Shown: in pieces, positions 1 through 5,507 of the stretch
How positions within the stretch are numbered: the stretch's first letter is position 1
Layout of the letters: the number at the start of each line of letters is the position of its first letter
Origin: Oscillospiraceae bacterium
GTDB taxonomy: Bacteria > Bacillota > Clostridia > Oscillospirales > Oscillospiraceae
Length of the DNA stretch: 6,653 nt
Reading direction: 5' to 3'
Assembly: GCA_028705905.1 (NCBI GenBank)
Contig: JAQWCP010000090.1
Coordinates: forward strand, 1-6,653
Notes under the pieces: model-generated
Databases searched by the model: none
What the model was told of the DNA's origin: nothing
The model's input: the letters and a program-made list of their open reading frames with translations, nothing else
Program-made: the position numbers and the translations under genes

Positions 1-2
1 TC

Positions 3-2114
3 CCTGTGGCGCTGGATGGCGCTCGGTTGCCTGACGGTGTGCGGATCAAAAAAGGGGTGTTGCGGGGCGTCGCCTCCAACGGGATGCTCTGCTCCCTCAA
101 AGAACTGAACCTCACCATACATGATTTTCCTTATGCCATAGAAGACGGCATCTTTATTTTGCAGGAAGACTGCACAGTGGGCCAAGACATCCGCCCCGTG
201 GTGGGCATGGATGACCACGTTGTGGATTTTGAGATCACAAATAACCGACCGGACTGCCTCTCTGTCATTGGCCTTGCCCGGGAGAGCGCCGCTTCCTTCC
301 ACGTTCCCCTCCATTTGCACACACCGGAAGTCAAAGGTGCCGGTGGGAATATTGCAGACTTGTTGGACGTAGAAATTATAGATGGCGATCTGTGCCCCCG
401 CTACACCGCCCGGGTGGTCAAAAACGTCAAAATTGAACCGTCTCCCAAATGGATGCGGGAACGGCTGCGGGCCTCTGGCATACGCCCCATCAACAACATT
501 GTGGATATCACCAACTATGTGATGCTGGAATATGGGCAACCCATGCACGCGTTTGATTACGCTTGCGTTTCCGGTGGTAAGATCGTTGTGCGGCGGGCTG
601 GAGAAGATGCATCGTTCACCACCCTGGATGGAACGGTACGCAACCTGAAGCCGGAAATGCTGGTCATTGCGGACGAAACCCAGCCGGTGGGCGTAGCGGG
701 CGTGATGGGCGGCGCCAACAGTGAAGTTACCGATGAGACAAAGATGATTGTGTTTGAATCCGCCAATTTCAATGGTGTCTCCATCCGAAGAACAGCCATC
801 GGTCTGGGCATGCGCACCGACGCATCCGGCCGCTTTGAAAAGGGCCTGGATCCTATGAATACGCTCCCCGCCGTGGAACGGGCATGTGAATTGGTAGAGC
901 GTTTGGGCGCAGGCGAGGTCATCGACGGAATCATTGACGTCATCGCCGCCGATCTCCAGGAGGTAACGCTCCCACTGGAAGCGGATAAAATCAACCGTCT
1001 TTTGGGGACCGACCTGTCTGCCGACCAGATGAAAGAGCTGCTGCAGGGGCTGGATTTCACCTTTGAAGGGGACGAGATGAAAGTCCCCTCCTTCCGGAAC
1101 GATGTCCGCCATTACTCCGACGTGGCGGAGGAAGTGGCCCGGATGTATGGCTACAACCAGATCCCCACCACTTTGATGCGGGGAGAAACCACCCTGGGTG
1201 GCCGCACCCATGCACAAAATGCCCGCCGTCAGATCGGAGACTTGTGCCGCGGCATGGGCTTTTCTGAAATTATCACCTATTCCTTCGTCTCTCCTTCTTG
1301 CTTTGATAAAATCAGAATGCGCCCGGACCACCCTCTGCGCAATGCCCTGACCATTTTAAACCCCTTGGGGGAAGACACGAGCATTCTGCGCACCCGGGTT
1401 CTGCCCTCTATGATGGAGACCATCGCCCGCAACATCAGCTATCGCAACTCTGCGGCCAAGCTTTACGAATTTGCAACCGTGTACAAACCCAAAGAAGACG
1501 ACAGTGGTTTGGCCAATGAGCAGATTCGGCTTTCCCTTGCCGCATATGGTGACGATGTGGACTTTTTCTCCATCAAAGGAAATGTGGAAGCCCTTCTGCA
1601 TGCCATGCGGGTGAAACATGTGTCTTTTGTCGCCGACACCAATATGCCGTCTTATCATCCCGGCCGCTGCGCCCGCATCTCTGCCGGTGGCATGCAGCTT
1701 GGCTTGGTGGGGCAAATTCATCCGTTGATCGCACAAAATTATGGTGTCTCTCAGCCAGTTTACGCAGCGCAGCTCAGCTTTTCCGCTCTATTAAAACAGC
1801 AGGCGCCGGAGCCACAATATGTCCCTCTGCCCCGGTTCCCATCTATCAACCGTGACATTGCCGTGGTCTGCGACGCGGCCATTCCCGTTGCCGTGCTGGA
1901 AGAATGTATTGGCCGTGGCAGCCAAGGCCTTTTGAAAGAAATCTGCCTGTTCGACATATACACAGGCACACCCATTCCGGCGGGGAAAAAGAGCGTTGCA
2001 TTCTCTCTTGTCTTACGGGCAGATGATAAAACACTGACAGATCGAGAGGCAGATGCAGACGTGCAGTCCATCTTGGCCCTGCTCAAATCTGAGCTGGGCG
2101 CTGTACTCCGGTAA
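3..2114 (+). CDS. pheT: Phenylalanine--tRNA ligase beta subunit, 5'-truncated by window edge
   Basis: This is the beta chain of the cytoplasmic alpha2-beta2 phenylalanyl-tRNA synthetase, which charges tRNA-Phe; the beta chain binds tRNA and edits mischarged Tyr. About 703 codons are visible. The family is usually about 790-800 residues, so roughly 90 N-terminal residues lie left of the window. Numbering from the GTG valine codon at 6: the end of the EMAP-II-like tRNA-binding domain comes first (LRGVASNGMLCS, 19-30). The B3/B4 editing domain follows, with RPDCLSVIGLARE near 81-93, RPINNIVDITNYVM near 160-173 and AGVMGGANSEV near 231. RTDASGRFEKGLDP lies near 270-283. The B5 domain is next, with its FRNDV...D..EEVARMYGYNQIP signature. 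A C-terminal FDX-ACB anticodon-binding domain runs from FPSINRDIAVV to the TAA stop. The GTG at 6 is internal, not the true start. The usual partner pheS is outside the window. No terminator follows, so read-through into ireB is possible. Confidence 0.97.
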   Translation, partial: PVALDGARLPDGVRIKKGVLRGVASNGMLCSLKELNLTIHDFPYAIEDGIFILQEDCTVGQDIRPVVGMDDHVVDFEITNNRPDCLSVIGLARESAASFHVPLHLHTPEVKGAGGNIADLLDVEIIDGDLCPRYTARVVKNVKIEPSPKWMRERLRASGIRPINNIVDITNYVMLEYGQPMHAFDYACVSGGKIVVRRAGEDASFTTLDGTVRNLKPEMLVIADETQPVGVAGVMGGANSEVTDETKMIVFESANFNGVSIRRTAIGLGMRTDASGRFEKGLDPMNTLPAVERACELVERLGAGEVIDGIIDVIAADLQEVTLPLEADKINRLLGTDLSADQMKELLQGLDFTFEGDEMKVPSFRNDVRHYSDVAEEVARMYGYNQIPTTLMRGETTLGGRTHAQNARRQIGDLCRGMGFSEIITYSFVSPSCFDKIRMRPDHPLRNALTILNPLGEDTSILRTRVLPSMMETIARNISYRNSAAKLYEFATVYKPKEDDSGLANEQIRLSLAAYGDDVDFFSIKGNVEALLHAMRVKHVSFVADTNMPSYHPGRCARISAGGMQLGLVGQIHPLIAQNYGVSQPVYAAQLSFSALLKQQAPEPQYVPLPRFPSINRDIAVVCDAAIPVAVLEECIGRGSQGLLKEICLFDIYTGTPIPAGKKSVAFSLVLRADDKTLTDREADADVQSILALLKSELGAVLR

Positions 2115-2145
2115 GCTTGTGGTCAGAAAATTTACAGATTTCCCC

Positions 2146-2174
2146 TTTACAAGGAATCGTAATTACGTTAAAAT
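2146..2174 (+). promoter_or_regulatory. SigA-type promoter of ireB
   Basis: A -35 box TTTACA (2146-2151) and a -10 box TAAAAT (2169-2174) each differ from consensus at one base and are separated by an ideal 17 nt. Transcription would begin near 2181, giving a leader of about 40 nt before the TTG start at 2222. The spacer holds the 10-bp perfect palindrome CGTAATTACG (2158-2167). The palindrome TGACGTCA (2174-2181) overlaps the last base of the -10 and the expected start site. Either could be an operator, but that is inference. Confidence 0.65.
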
Positions 2175-2206
2175 GACGTCAGAATGAATCGATCGAAATG
2201 TGAGAC

Positions 2207-2212
2207 AGGAGG
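2207..2212 (+). promoter_or_regulatory. Ribosome binding site that sets the ireB start
   Basis: A perfect AGGAGG lies 9 nt before TTG 2222 and 12 nt before the next in-frame TTG at 2225. Upstream in this frame there is a TGA at 2201-2203 and no ATG or GTG before the gene. The first TTG is therefore the best start. Confidence 0.8.
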
Positions 2213-2221
2213 CGAACTCCA

Positions 2222-2464
2222 TTGTTGGATTATACGCGTAAGTTTCAAATCAACCAAGATAGAGAACAGGAAATCAAGGACATTATGGTTACCGTCTATG
2301 CCGCTCTGCAGGAAAAGGGGTATAATCCTGTCAATCAGATCGTTGGATATATCCTATCAGAAGACCCCACTTATATCACCAACCATAACAATGCACGCAG
2401 TCTGATCCGGCGAATTGACCGGAACGAATTGTTGCAGGCGCTGGTGCGCGACTATTTGGCATAG
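2222..2464 (+). CDS. ireB: IreB/ReoM family regulatory phosphoprotein (UPF0297, YrzL-like)
   Basis: This is a small cytoplasmic protein of 80 residues, close to the family's usual 80-90. The hallmark core is clear: VYAALQEKGYNPVNQIVGYI, then SEDPTYITNHNNARSLIRRIDR and a C-terminal ELLQALVRDYL. Known biology of the family: Enterococcus faecalis IreB is phosphorylated by the PASTA kinase IreK and influences cephalosporin resistance. Listeria ReoM controls ClpCP-dependent turnover of MurA, the first enzyme of peptidoglycan synthesis, and is switched by phosphorylation of Thr7. Here Thr5 in LDYTRKF aligns with that threonine by position relative to the following Phe, so it is the predicted phosphosite; the second enterococcal site (Thr4) seems absent. 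The start is TTG, chosen from AGGAGG at 9 nt. The gene has its own promoter and ends in a strong terminator. The ruvX (yrrK) gene that often follows this family in Bacillota is not here. Confidence 0.95.
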   Translation: MLDYTRKFQINQDREQEIKDIMVTVYAALQEKGYNPVNQIVGYILSEDPTYITNHNNARSLIRRIDRNELLQALVRDYLA

Positions 2465-2530
2465 GGCATTGGGGTCGGTCAAGGCCCGGAAGAAACAAAC
2501 AAGCAATGTGATTGACGTCACGTAATCACC

Positions 2531-2545
2531 GCTGTGGAACACAGC
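2531..2545 (+). other. Small hairpin in the ireB 3' untranslated region
   Basis: GCTGTG-GAA-CACAGC forms a 6-bp stem with a 3-nt loop, followed by CTATTTTC. The U-run is too short and interrupted for a convincing terminator, and the strong terminator begins 11 nt later. It may protect the 3' end or be incidental. Confidence 0.3.
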
Positions 2546-2556
2546 CTATTTTCACC

Positions 2557-2603
2557 AAAAAACATCCCGGCTGGGGCCTTCGCCCCAGCCGGGATGTTTT
2601 TTT
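2557..2603. terminator. Bidirectional Rho-independent terminator between ireB and proA
   Basis: A perfect 17-bp stem (2561-2577 with 2582-2598) closes a CTTC tetraloop. A/T pairs at the base extend it to about 21 bp. On the plus strand the hairpin ends in a T-run (2597-2603), and on the minus strand in the complement of the A-run 2557-2562. It lies about 92 nt after the ireB stop and starts 7 nt after the proA stop, so it should end both converging transcripts. Confidence 0.95.
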
Positions 2604-2610
2604 ATCCGGT

Positions 2611-3861
2611 TCATTTCCGAATTTGTCCTTCTCCATAAATAATGTATTTGCTGGATGTCAGCTCTTCCAAGCCCATGGGGCCCCGGGCGTGCATTTTCTG
2701 TGTGGAAATGCCGATCTCCGCCCCCAGACCAAATTCAAACCCATCGGTAAACCGGGTAGATGCGTTGACATAGACCGCCGCTGCATCCACTTCGTTTAAG
2801 AATTTCTGCGCAGTAAAGTAGTTGTCTGTCACAATGCATTCCGAATGGCCTGTACCGTGCCGATTGATAAACTGGATGGCTTCTTCAACCCCGGCAACAA
2901 GCTTAATGGCCAGAATATAATCACCAAATTCCGTATAATAGTCCGACTTTGTGGCATGCTTTACAGTGTCGCCCAGAATTTCTCTTGTGGCATAGCACCC
3001 GCGCAGCTCCACTTGTTTTTGATCCAAAAACTGCTTTGCCATAGGTAAAAATTCTTTTGCTACACCCCTTGCCACCAAAAGGGTCTCTGCCGCATTGCAC
3101 ACAGAGGGCCGAGAGCATTTTGCATTATAAATGATTTCCGCGGCTATCTGCAGGTTGGCTTCTCCGTCCACATACACGTGGCAGTTCCCAACACCCGTCT
3201 GGATCACGGGCATTTTCGCGTTCTCCACCACCGTTTGGATCAATCCGGCACCCCCCCGAGGGATCAGAACATCAATATAATCAGAAAGGGTCATCATTTC
3301 GTTGGCCACTGTGCGGCTGGTGTCATGAACAAAGCAAATACAGTCTCTGGGCAGGCCCGCCTGCTCCAGTGCATCCCGCATGATGGAGACCAGGGCCGTG
3401 TTGCTGTGGATGGCCTCCTTGCCCCCACGCAAAACCACCACGTTGCCTGATTTGAGACAAAGGGCAGCGGCATCCACTGTCACGTTGGGCCGTGCCTCGT
3501 AAATGATCCCAATCACACCCAGCGGCACCCGCCGCTTTCCGATGATCAGCCCGTTGGGCATTTTAGACATTTTCGTCACTTCCCCAATGGGGTCTGGCAG
3601 GGCGGCCACCTGACGCACTCCTTCTACGATACCTTCCACTCGTTCTTCTGTTAATGCAAGCCGGTCCAGAAGAGAGTCAGACATGCCGTCTGCCCGGGCA
3701 GCTTCCAAATCCTGTTCATTGGCCTCTAATATCTCCTGGCACCGTTCCATCAGGCAAGAGGCAATGGCGAGCAACGCCTGATTCTTCTCCTCTGTTCCCG
3801 CAATCCCTAATGTCCGCTCGGCAATTTTCGCCGAACGAGCCATGGTCTCCAAAATCGTCAT
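2611..3861 (-). CDS. proA: Glutamate-5-semialdehyde dehydrogenase (gamma-glutamyl phosphate reductase)
   Basis: ProA catalyses the second step of proline synthesis in the cytoplasm: NADPH-dependent reduction of gamma-glutamyl phosphate to glutamate-5-semialdehyde, which cyclises to pyrroline-5-carboxylate. The protein is 416 residues, full length for this family (about 415-420), with an aldehyde-dehydrogenase-like fold. Visible motifs are PLGVIGIIYEARPNVTVDA (113-131), the ProA signature start; LIPRGGAGLI (199-208); TGVGNCHVYVD (222-232); and RPSVCNAAETLLV (251-263), which holds the expected nucleophile Cys255. The C-terminal block RFTDGFEFGLGAEIGISTQK (370-389) runs into HARGPMGLEELTSSKYI. 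The ATG at 3861 is preceded by AGGAGG at a 9-nt spacing. It lies 18 nt after the proB stop, so it is co-transcribed as the second gene of a proBA operon. ProB and ProA are thought to act as a complex because the acyl phosphate is labile. proC is not in the window. Confidence 0.98.
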   Translation of the reverse strand: MTILETMARSAKIAERTLGIAGTEEKNQALLAIASCLMERCQEILEANEQDLEAARADGMSDSLLDRLALTEERVEGIVEGVRQVAALPDPIGEVTKMSKMPNGLIIGKRRVPLGVIGIIYEARPNVTVDAAALCLKSGNVVVLRGGKEAIHSNTALVSIMRDALEQAGLPRDCICFVHDTSRTVANEMMTLSDYIDVLIPRGGAGLIQTVVENAKMPVIQTGVGNCHVYVDGEANLQIAAEIIYNAKCSRPSVCNAAETLLVARGVAKEFLPMAKQFLDQKQVELRGCYATREILGDTVKHATKSDYYTEFGDYILAIKLVAGVEEAIQFINRHGTGHSECIVTDNYFTAQKFLNEVDAAAVYVNASTRFTDGFEFGLGAEIGISTQKMHARGPMGLEELTSSKYIIYGEGQIRK

Positions 3862-3879
3862 TCCAAATACCCTCCTATT

Positions 3880-4689
3880 TCAATGTGCTTGATTTGTAAA
3901 TAGCGTCCCCACCGGTTCCCCTTGCAATGCCTGATACAGCCCTTCCAATGCGGAACCATTGGTAATCACCATATCCACACCATTTTCCAAGCAAATGGCG
4001 GCTGCATCCAGTTTGGTGCCCATACCGCCGGTTCCCCAGCAAGTCCCGGTTCCTCCTGCCAAACTTCGGATGGCTTCATCTATCTGATATACCACGGGGA
4101 TCAATTCCGCTCTTTCATTTATATGGGGGTCGCAGTCATATAATCCGTCAATATCGGAAAGGAGTACCAACAAATCTGCCTGGCACAACACCGCAACAAC
4201 CGCCGAGAGGGTGTCGTTGTCGCCGAACACCTTGCCTTTCCCTGTTTCAATTTCCGCAAAAGAGACAGAGTCGTTTTCGTTCACCACCGGAATGGTGCTC
4301 AATTCCAACAGTGCTTCAAAGGTGTTTCGCAGGTTTTCTGCCCGCTGGGGGTCATCTACATCGTCCCGCGTGAGCAAAATCTGGGCCACCGCCTGGCCGT
4401 ACTCCCCAAAAAACTTATCATATAAATGCATCATCTCGCATTGGCCCACCGCTGCCACCGCCTGCTTCATGCGAAGCTGACTGGGCCGCTCCGGGAGATG
4501 CAATTTTCCCGTGCCAATTCCAATGGCGCCAGAACTCACCAAAATTACCTCGTGTCCCATCCCTTTCACATCTGCAAGGGCGCGGGACAGCATCTCCATG
4601 CTGTGGAAATTCAAGGCGCCAGATGGGTGGATCAGCGTGGATGTCCCCACTTTGACCACCACACGCTTATGGCTTTTTTCTTTCGACAC
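3880..4689 (-). CDS. proB: Glutamate 5-kinase, short form without PUA domain
   Basis: ProB phosphorylates L-glutamate with ATP to give gamma-glutamyl phosphate, the committed and usually proline-inhibited step of proline synthesis. The 269-residue protein is a single amino-acid-kinase domain: VVKVGTSTL (11-19, Lys13 for phosphate binding), VSSGAIGIGTG (51-61), VVNENDSVSF (135-144, glutamate binding), FGDNDTLSA (155-163), LLSDIDGLYDCDP (176-188) and GTGGMGTKLDAA (219-230, Lys226). The C-terminal PUA domain of the roughly 370-residue enzymes (E. coli ProB, B. subtilis ProJ) is absent. This is a known short form in Bacillota, and the sequence ends cleanly at a TGA just before proA, so it does not look truncated. 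The start is GTG at 4689; the frame upstream has no ATG, and GGAGG (4705-4701) lies 11 nt before. A leader of about 150 nt with hairpins precedes it. Confidence 0.97.
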   Translation of the reverse strand: MSKEKSHKRVVVKVGTSTLIHPSGALNFHSMEMLSRALADVKGMGHEVILVSSGAIGIGTGKLHLPERPSQLRMKQAVAAVGQCEMMHLYDKFFGEYGQAVAQILLTRDDVDDPQRAENLRNTFEALLELSTIPVVNENDSVSFAEIETGKGKVFGDNDTLSAVVAVLCQADLLVLLSDIDGLYDCDPHINERAELIPVVYQIDEAIRSLAGGTGTCWGTGGMGTKLDAAAICLENGVDMVITNGSALEGLYQALQGEPVGTLFTNQAH

Positions 4690-4693
4690 TGAC

Positions 4694-4762
4694 TTATTCG
4701 CCTCCGGTCTTGTCTCCTTTTGAAAGGAGCATGCATTCTGTTCTCATCATTCCCTTTCGCAT
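4694..4762 (-). CDS. Candidate 22-residue leader ORF immediately upstream of proB
   Basis: An ATG at 4762 opens 22 sense codons (MRKGMMRTEC..., ending in GDKTGGE) that stop with TAA only 4 nt before the proB GTG, in a different frame. That spacing would allow translational coupling. The proB Shine-Dalgarno lies inside its last codons. Against it: the first ATG has no ribosome binding site and sits right after the U-tract of a hairpin. The second methionine run (ATGATG near 4750) has only AAAGGGA very close by. It has no proline codons, so it is not a classical attenuation peptide for proline. I do not recognise the peptide. Confidence 0.2.
   Translation of the reverse strand: MRKGMMRTECMLLSKGDKTGGE
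4701..4705 (-). promoter_or_regulatory. Ribosome binding site of proB
   Basis: GGAGG on the minus strand lies 11 nt before the GTG start at 4689. A second Shine-Dalgarno-like AAAGGAG (4720-4714) is 24 nt from the start, too far to serve it, and can be buried in a hairpin with 4729-4723. Confidence 0.65.
4714..4729 (-). other. Hairpin in the proB leader covering an AAAGGAG
   Basis: The 7-bp inverted repeat CTCCTTT / AAAGGAG is separated by 2 nt, realistically a 6-bp stem with a TCAA loop. It lies 8 nt upstream of the proB ribosome binding site, leaving that site free while hiding the upstream Shine-Dalgarno-like sequence. Function is unknown. Confidence 0.4.
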
Positions 4763-4785
4763 AAAAAGGTCTGCCCTCCGGCAGA
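4763..4785 (-). terminator. Possible attenuator hairpin in the proB leader
   Basis: On the minus strand TCTGCC-GGAG-GGCAGA forms a perfect 6-bp, mostly G/C stem with a 4-nt loop. It is followed by CC and five T residues (4767-4763). It lies within the proB leader, about 60-75 nt after the predicted transcription start and about 75 nt before the gene. The stem is short and the U-run modest, so it may be a weak or conditional terminator. I found no T-box consensus or proline-rich leader peptide to explain a switch. Confidence 0.35.
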
Positions 4786-4840
4786 AAACACAGCAACCAC
4801 CGGCCGCCGAATTTCGTTCTCCTTTTTTCCTTCTCATACG

Positions 4841-4858
4841 ATTATAGTCATTATATCA
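4841..4858 (-). promoter_or_regulatory. Tandem -10 elements, promoter(s) of the proBA operon
   Basis: Two perfect TATAAT hexamers lie 9 nt apart on the minus strand, at 4855-4850 and 4846-4841. The first is part of TGATATAAT, an extended -10. No good -35 is present at 16-18 nt: the best are TTTATT (4878-4873) for the first and weak A-rich sequence for the second. Transcription would start near 4843 or 4834, giving a leader of about 145-155 nt. Confidence 0.6.
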
Positions 4859-4912
4859 TAACTTTTTGTCGGAATAAAGAAGTATTTTTGCTTTGTTTCT
4901 TCATTTTTGCAG

Positions 4913-4941
4913 TTGAATTTACGGTTCAATTGGGTTAGAAT
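4913..4941 (+). promoter_or_regulatory. SigA-type promoter of trmL (and probably pgk)
   Basis: TTGAAT (4913-4918) and TAGAAT (4936-4941) are separated by exactly 17 nt. A second, perfect TATAAT at 4948-4953 has only a weak TTCAAT (4925-4930) at 17 nt, so it may be an alternative promoter with a very short leader. Inverted repeats overlap both -10 boxes: GGTTCA (4923-4928) with TGAACC (4941-4946), and TTCAATT (4925-4931) with AATTGAA (4951-4957). Confidence 0.55.
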
Positions 4942-4975
4942 GAACCATATAATTGAAAAAAAGGAAGTCGACTGC

Positions 4976-5467
4976 ATGATAAACGTGGTTCTGGTGGAAC
5001 CTGAGATCCCCATGAACACAGGCAACATTGCCCGCACCTGCGCTGCCACCGGAAGCCGGCTGCATTTGATCCGTCCGCTGGGGTTTGACATCAGCGATAA
5101 AGCGGTCAAGCGCGCCGGTTTGGATTACTGGCATTTGGTAAACCTTTCTGTCTATGATAGTTTAGAAGACTTTTTTCAAAAAAACCCTCAACCGGACCTC
5201 TGGCTTGCTACAACAAAAGCGCCCCACGTCTATACAGAAGCCACCTTTCGTGATGGCTGTTTTTTGTTCTTTGGGAAAGAAACGGCTGGTTTGCCCCTCT
5301 CCTTGCGTTTGGCACATCACGACCGTTGCCTGCGCCTTCCCATGCGCGAGGAAGCACGCAGCTTAAATCTTTCCAATTCTGTGGCTGTTTTTGTTTATGA
5401 GGCTCTGCGGCAAACCGGTTTTCCCCACCTCTCCGGGACAGGAGAAATGGCACTTTCGCCCCTTTGA
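4976..5467 (+). CDS. trmL: tRNA (cytidine(34)-2'-O)-methyltransferase, SPOUT family TrmL
   Basis: TrmL transfers a methyl group from S-adenosylmethionine to the 2'-OH of the wobble nucleotide (C34 or cmnm5U34) of tRNA-Leu isoacceptors; it acts in the cytoplasm as a dimer with a trefoil-knot fold. The 163-residue protein matches the single-domain family (about 155-170). The three SpoU motifs are present: EPEIPMNTGNIARTCAATG (8-26), FGKETAGLP (99-107), and LPMREEARSLNLSNSVAVFV (121-140) with the conserved SLNLSN at 129-134. The RAGLDYW stretch (46-52) is also typical. ATG 4976 is preceded by AAAGGAAG with an 8-nt gap. An in-frame ATG at 4940 would add 12 residues, but it overlaps the promoter -10 and lacks a binding site. 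pgk follows after 40 bp with no terminator or promoter seen, so the two are probably co-transcribed. Confidence 0.95.
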   Translation: MINVVLVEPEIPMNTGNIARTCAATGSRLHLIRPLGFDISDKAVKRAGLDYWHLVNLSVYDSLEDFFQKNPQPDLWLATTKAPHVYTEATFRDGCFLFFGKETAGLPLSLRLAHHDRCLRLPMREEARSLNLSNSVAVFVYEALRQTGFPHLSGTGEMALSPL

Positions 5468-5507
5468 AAAACACACATCATCTGGGAGAAAAAGGAGTTT
5501 CGTTGCG

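Noticed and set aside
557..1060. 167-codon minus-strand open frame inside pheT
   Set aside because: It is antisense to the PheT B3/B4 and following region, with low-complexity Ser/Arg/Pro-rich translation and no start signals.
1356..1736. 126-codon minus-strand open frame inside pheT
   Set aside because: It overlaps the conserved C-terminal half of PheT. Its composition is that of a codon shadow and no family is recognised.
2184..2405. Plus-strand frame from ATG 2184 overlapping ireB
   Set aside because: The ATG has no ribosome site, and the frame is an off-frame reading of ireB, which carries clear family motifs.
3880..4689. proB as a truncated pseudogene because it lacks the PUA domain
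   Set aside because: The single-domain short form is common in Bacillota. All kinase motifs are present, and the gene ends at the normal operon junction 18 nt before proA.
4690..4843. T-box or other known riboswitch in the proB leader
   Set aside because: GGTGG occurs near 4801, but the T-box core AGGGTGGNACCGCG and a specifier-like stem are not visible. No other riboswitch class was recognised by eye.
4940..4975. Upstream in-frame ATG 4940 as the trmL start
   Set aside because: It overlaps the -10 region, has no Shine-Dalgarno sequence and adds 12 residues not typical of the family. ATG 4976 has a good site at 8 nt.
5171..5185. Slippery-looking TTTTTTC plus A-run (A AAA AAC at 5179-5185) in trmL
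   Set aside because: It fits the X XXY YYZ pattern in frame, but the -1 frame ends at 5253 and would only truncate TrmL. The normal frame is intact with motifs 2 and 3 downstream, so this is most likely an incidental homopolymer.
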